DNA from: an uncultured Pelagibacteraceae bacterium
Lineage (GTDB): Bacteria > Pseudomonadota > Alphaproteobacteria > Pelagibacterales > Pelagibacteraceae
Direction of reading: 5' to 3'
DNA length: 64,000 nt
NCBI GenBank assembly: GCA_902594405.1
Contig: CACJMB010000001.1
Coordinates: 1-64,000, forward strand
Numbering within the stretch: the stretch's first letter is position 1; each line of letters opens with the position of its first letter. Positions 63,103 through 64,000 of this stretch are shown here, piece by piece. The position numbers and the translations under genes are program-made. The notes below the pieces were generated by a model. The model did no database searches and was not told the origin of the DNA. It worked only from the letters and a program-made list of their open reading frames with translations.

Positions 63103-64000
63103 ATGAAAAAAATTACCCTCACATGTGCTCATGCGATAGTTAAATATTTAATTGCTCAGAAAATATTAATTAACGGTAAAAAAGAACCTTTATTTCCAGG
63201 TGTCTTCGGAATTTTTGGACATGGAAATGTAGCTTGCTTAGGTCAAGCACTAGAGGAAAATCAAAAAGAACTTCCAACATATAGAGGTCATCACGAACAA
63301 AATATGGCACTTACAGGAATTGGCTATGCTAGAGCAAAAAGAAGACAACAAATTTTTGTAGCAACATCCTCTGTTGGACCCGGGGCAACAAATATGGTTA
63401 CAGCTGCTGCAGTTGCTATGAGTAATAGATTACCAATTTTATTTTTACCTGGAGACACTTATGCAAATAGAATGCCAGATCCAGTATTGCAACAAGTTGA
63501 GCATTTTAATAACCCAGGAATAACAGCTAACGATGCATTTAAACCAGTTACAAGATATTTTGATCGAATAACCAGACCAGAGCAGATTATTCAATCATTC
63601 CCGGCAGCAGTTCAAACAATGTTAGATCCTGCAGATTGTGGTCCTGCATGTATCGCTTTAAGTCAAGATATACAAGGTCAAACTTTTGATTACCCTGAAG
63701 AATTTTTTAAAGAAAGAGTTCACGCGATTAGAAGACCAAGACCGGATGAATTTCAAATTAAAGAGGCAGCAGAAAAAATTAAGTCATCTAAAAATCCAAT
63801 TATAATTTCAGGTGGTGGAGTTTTTTACTCAGATGCAATGGATGAGTTAAGTCAATTTGCAATTAAACACAACATACCAGTTACTCAAACTGTAATGGGA
63901 TATTCTACAATGAAAAGAGATCATTCTCATTTTGCAGGCCAGATTGGCGGTTTAGGTGGAAAAAATACAAATTCATTAGCAAAAGAAACAGATTTAGCAA
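63103..64000 (+). CDS. iolD: 3D-(3,5/4)-trihydroxycyclohexane-1,2-dione acylhydrolase (5' part, cut by window edge)
   Basis: IolD is a thiamine-diphosphate enzyme that opens the inositol ring after IolE. The first 299 codons are present and open to the edge. FPGVFGIFGHGNVACLGQAL and TYRGHHEQNMALTGIGYAR with the catalytic Glu (near E65) are distinctive for IolD among ThDP enzymes, and SSVGPGATNMVTAAAVA and LPGDTYANRMPDPVLQQ follow. The rest, including the ThDP pyrophosphate domain, lies outside the window. It is divergent from the aldehyde dehydrogenase gene. Confidence 0.93.
   Translation, partial: MKKITLTCAHAIVKYLIAQKILINGKKEPLFPGVFGIFGHGNVACLGQALEENQKELPTYRGHHEQNMALTGIGYARAKRRQQIFVATSSVGPGATNMVTAAAVAMSNRLPILFLPGDTYANRMPDPVLQQVEHFNNPGITANDAFKPVTRYFDRITRPEQIIQSFPAAVQTMLDPADCGPACIALSQDIQGQTFDYPEEFFKERVHAIRRPRPDEFQIKEAAEKIKSSKNPIIISGGGVFYSDAMDELSQFAIKHNIPVTQTVMGYSTMKRDHSHFAGQIGGLGGKNTNSLAKETDLA

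Noticed and set aside
1..64000. tRNA, rRNA, CRISPR arrays, insertion sequences or prophage
   Set aside because: No gap is long enough for a repeat array or an rRNA gene, no tRNA-like G/C-rich cloverleaf arms were seen, and no transposase, integrase or phage gene was recognised.

Overview
The window looks like a SAR11 (Pelagibacterales, Alphaproteobacteria) chromosome segment. The base composition is very AT-rich, intergenic gaps are tiny, neighbouring genes often overlap by 4 to 26 bp, and the gene content is typically alphaproteobacterial (NDUFA12-DUF2155-accC-accB-aroQ, iscR-sufBCDSUT-sufA, SAM-II-type riboswitch before a homocysteine methyltransferase). I saw no rRNA, tRNA, CRISPR array, insertion sequence or prophage. 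No gene-free stretch exceeds 300 bp; the longest are about 110 to 165 bp.

Region 1 (1-34 kb) is mostly core: lptF (cut by the window edge), pepA, ndk, purN-purM, a DUF2066-like protein with hda and aspS, a stand-alone NrdJ C-terminal-like protein, fatty acid synthesis accC-accB with aroQ, thiS-thiG, RNase E, penicillin-binding protein 1A, prfB with its +1 programmed frameshift, an AsmA-like protein, tyrS, anmK, the complete SUF iron-sulfur operon behind an IscR-type operator, glnA, and a bhmT-like gene behind what looks like a tandem SAM-II/SAM-V riboswitch.

Region 2 (34-40 kb) holds a compact molybdenum cofactor block (moaA-moaC-moaD-moaE) that runs straight into msrP-msrQ, the periplasmic methionine sulfoxide reductase that uses this cofactor, with moaB close by.

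Region 3 (40-64 kb) is an accessory catabolic region. It holds an ABC sugar/cyclitol transporter, two Gfo/Idh dehydrogenases and iolE, with iolD at the far end, which points to myo-inositol use. It also holds a TRAP transporter, a di-haem cytochrome c peroxidase with no ordinary start codon, two 2-hydroxyacid dehydrogenases and three 2-oxoglutarate/Fe(II)-type oxygenases. A divergent cluster (57.5-60.8 kb) contains a PanE-like protein, a C11orf54-like DUF1907 protein, a winged-helix protein and a PanB-like protein around a strong palindrome. This cluster is the best candidate for an undescribed pathway, because both Pan-like proteins have changes at positions important in the true pantothenate enzymes.

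Genome streamlining is visible throughout: nine convergent gene pairs overlap at their stop codons, five of them by exactly 4 bp. Starts were chosen by reading-frame, ribosome-site and family-length arguments. All functions come from sequence recognition alone; no database search was run.
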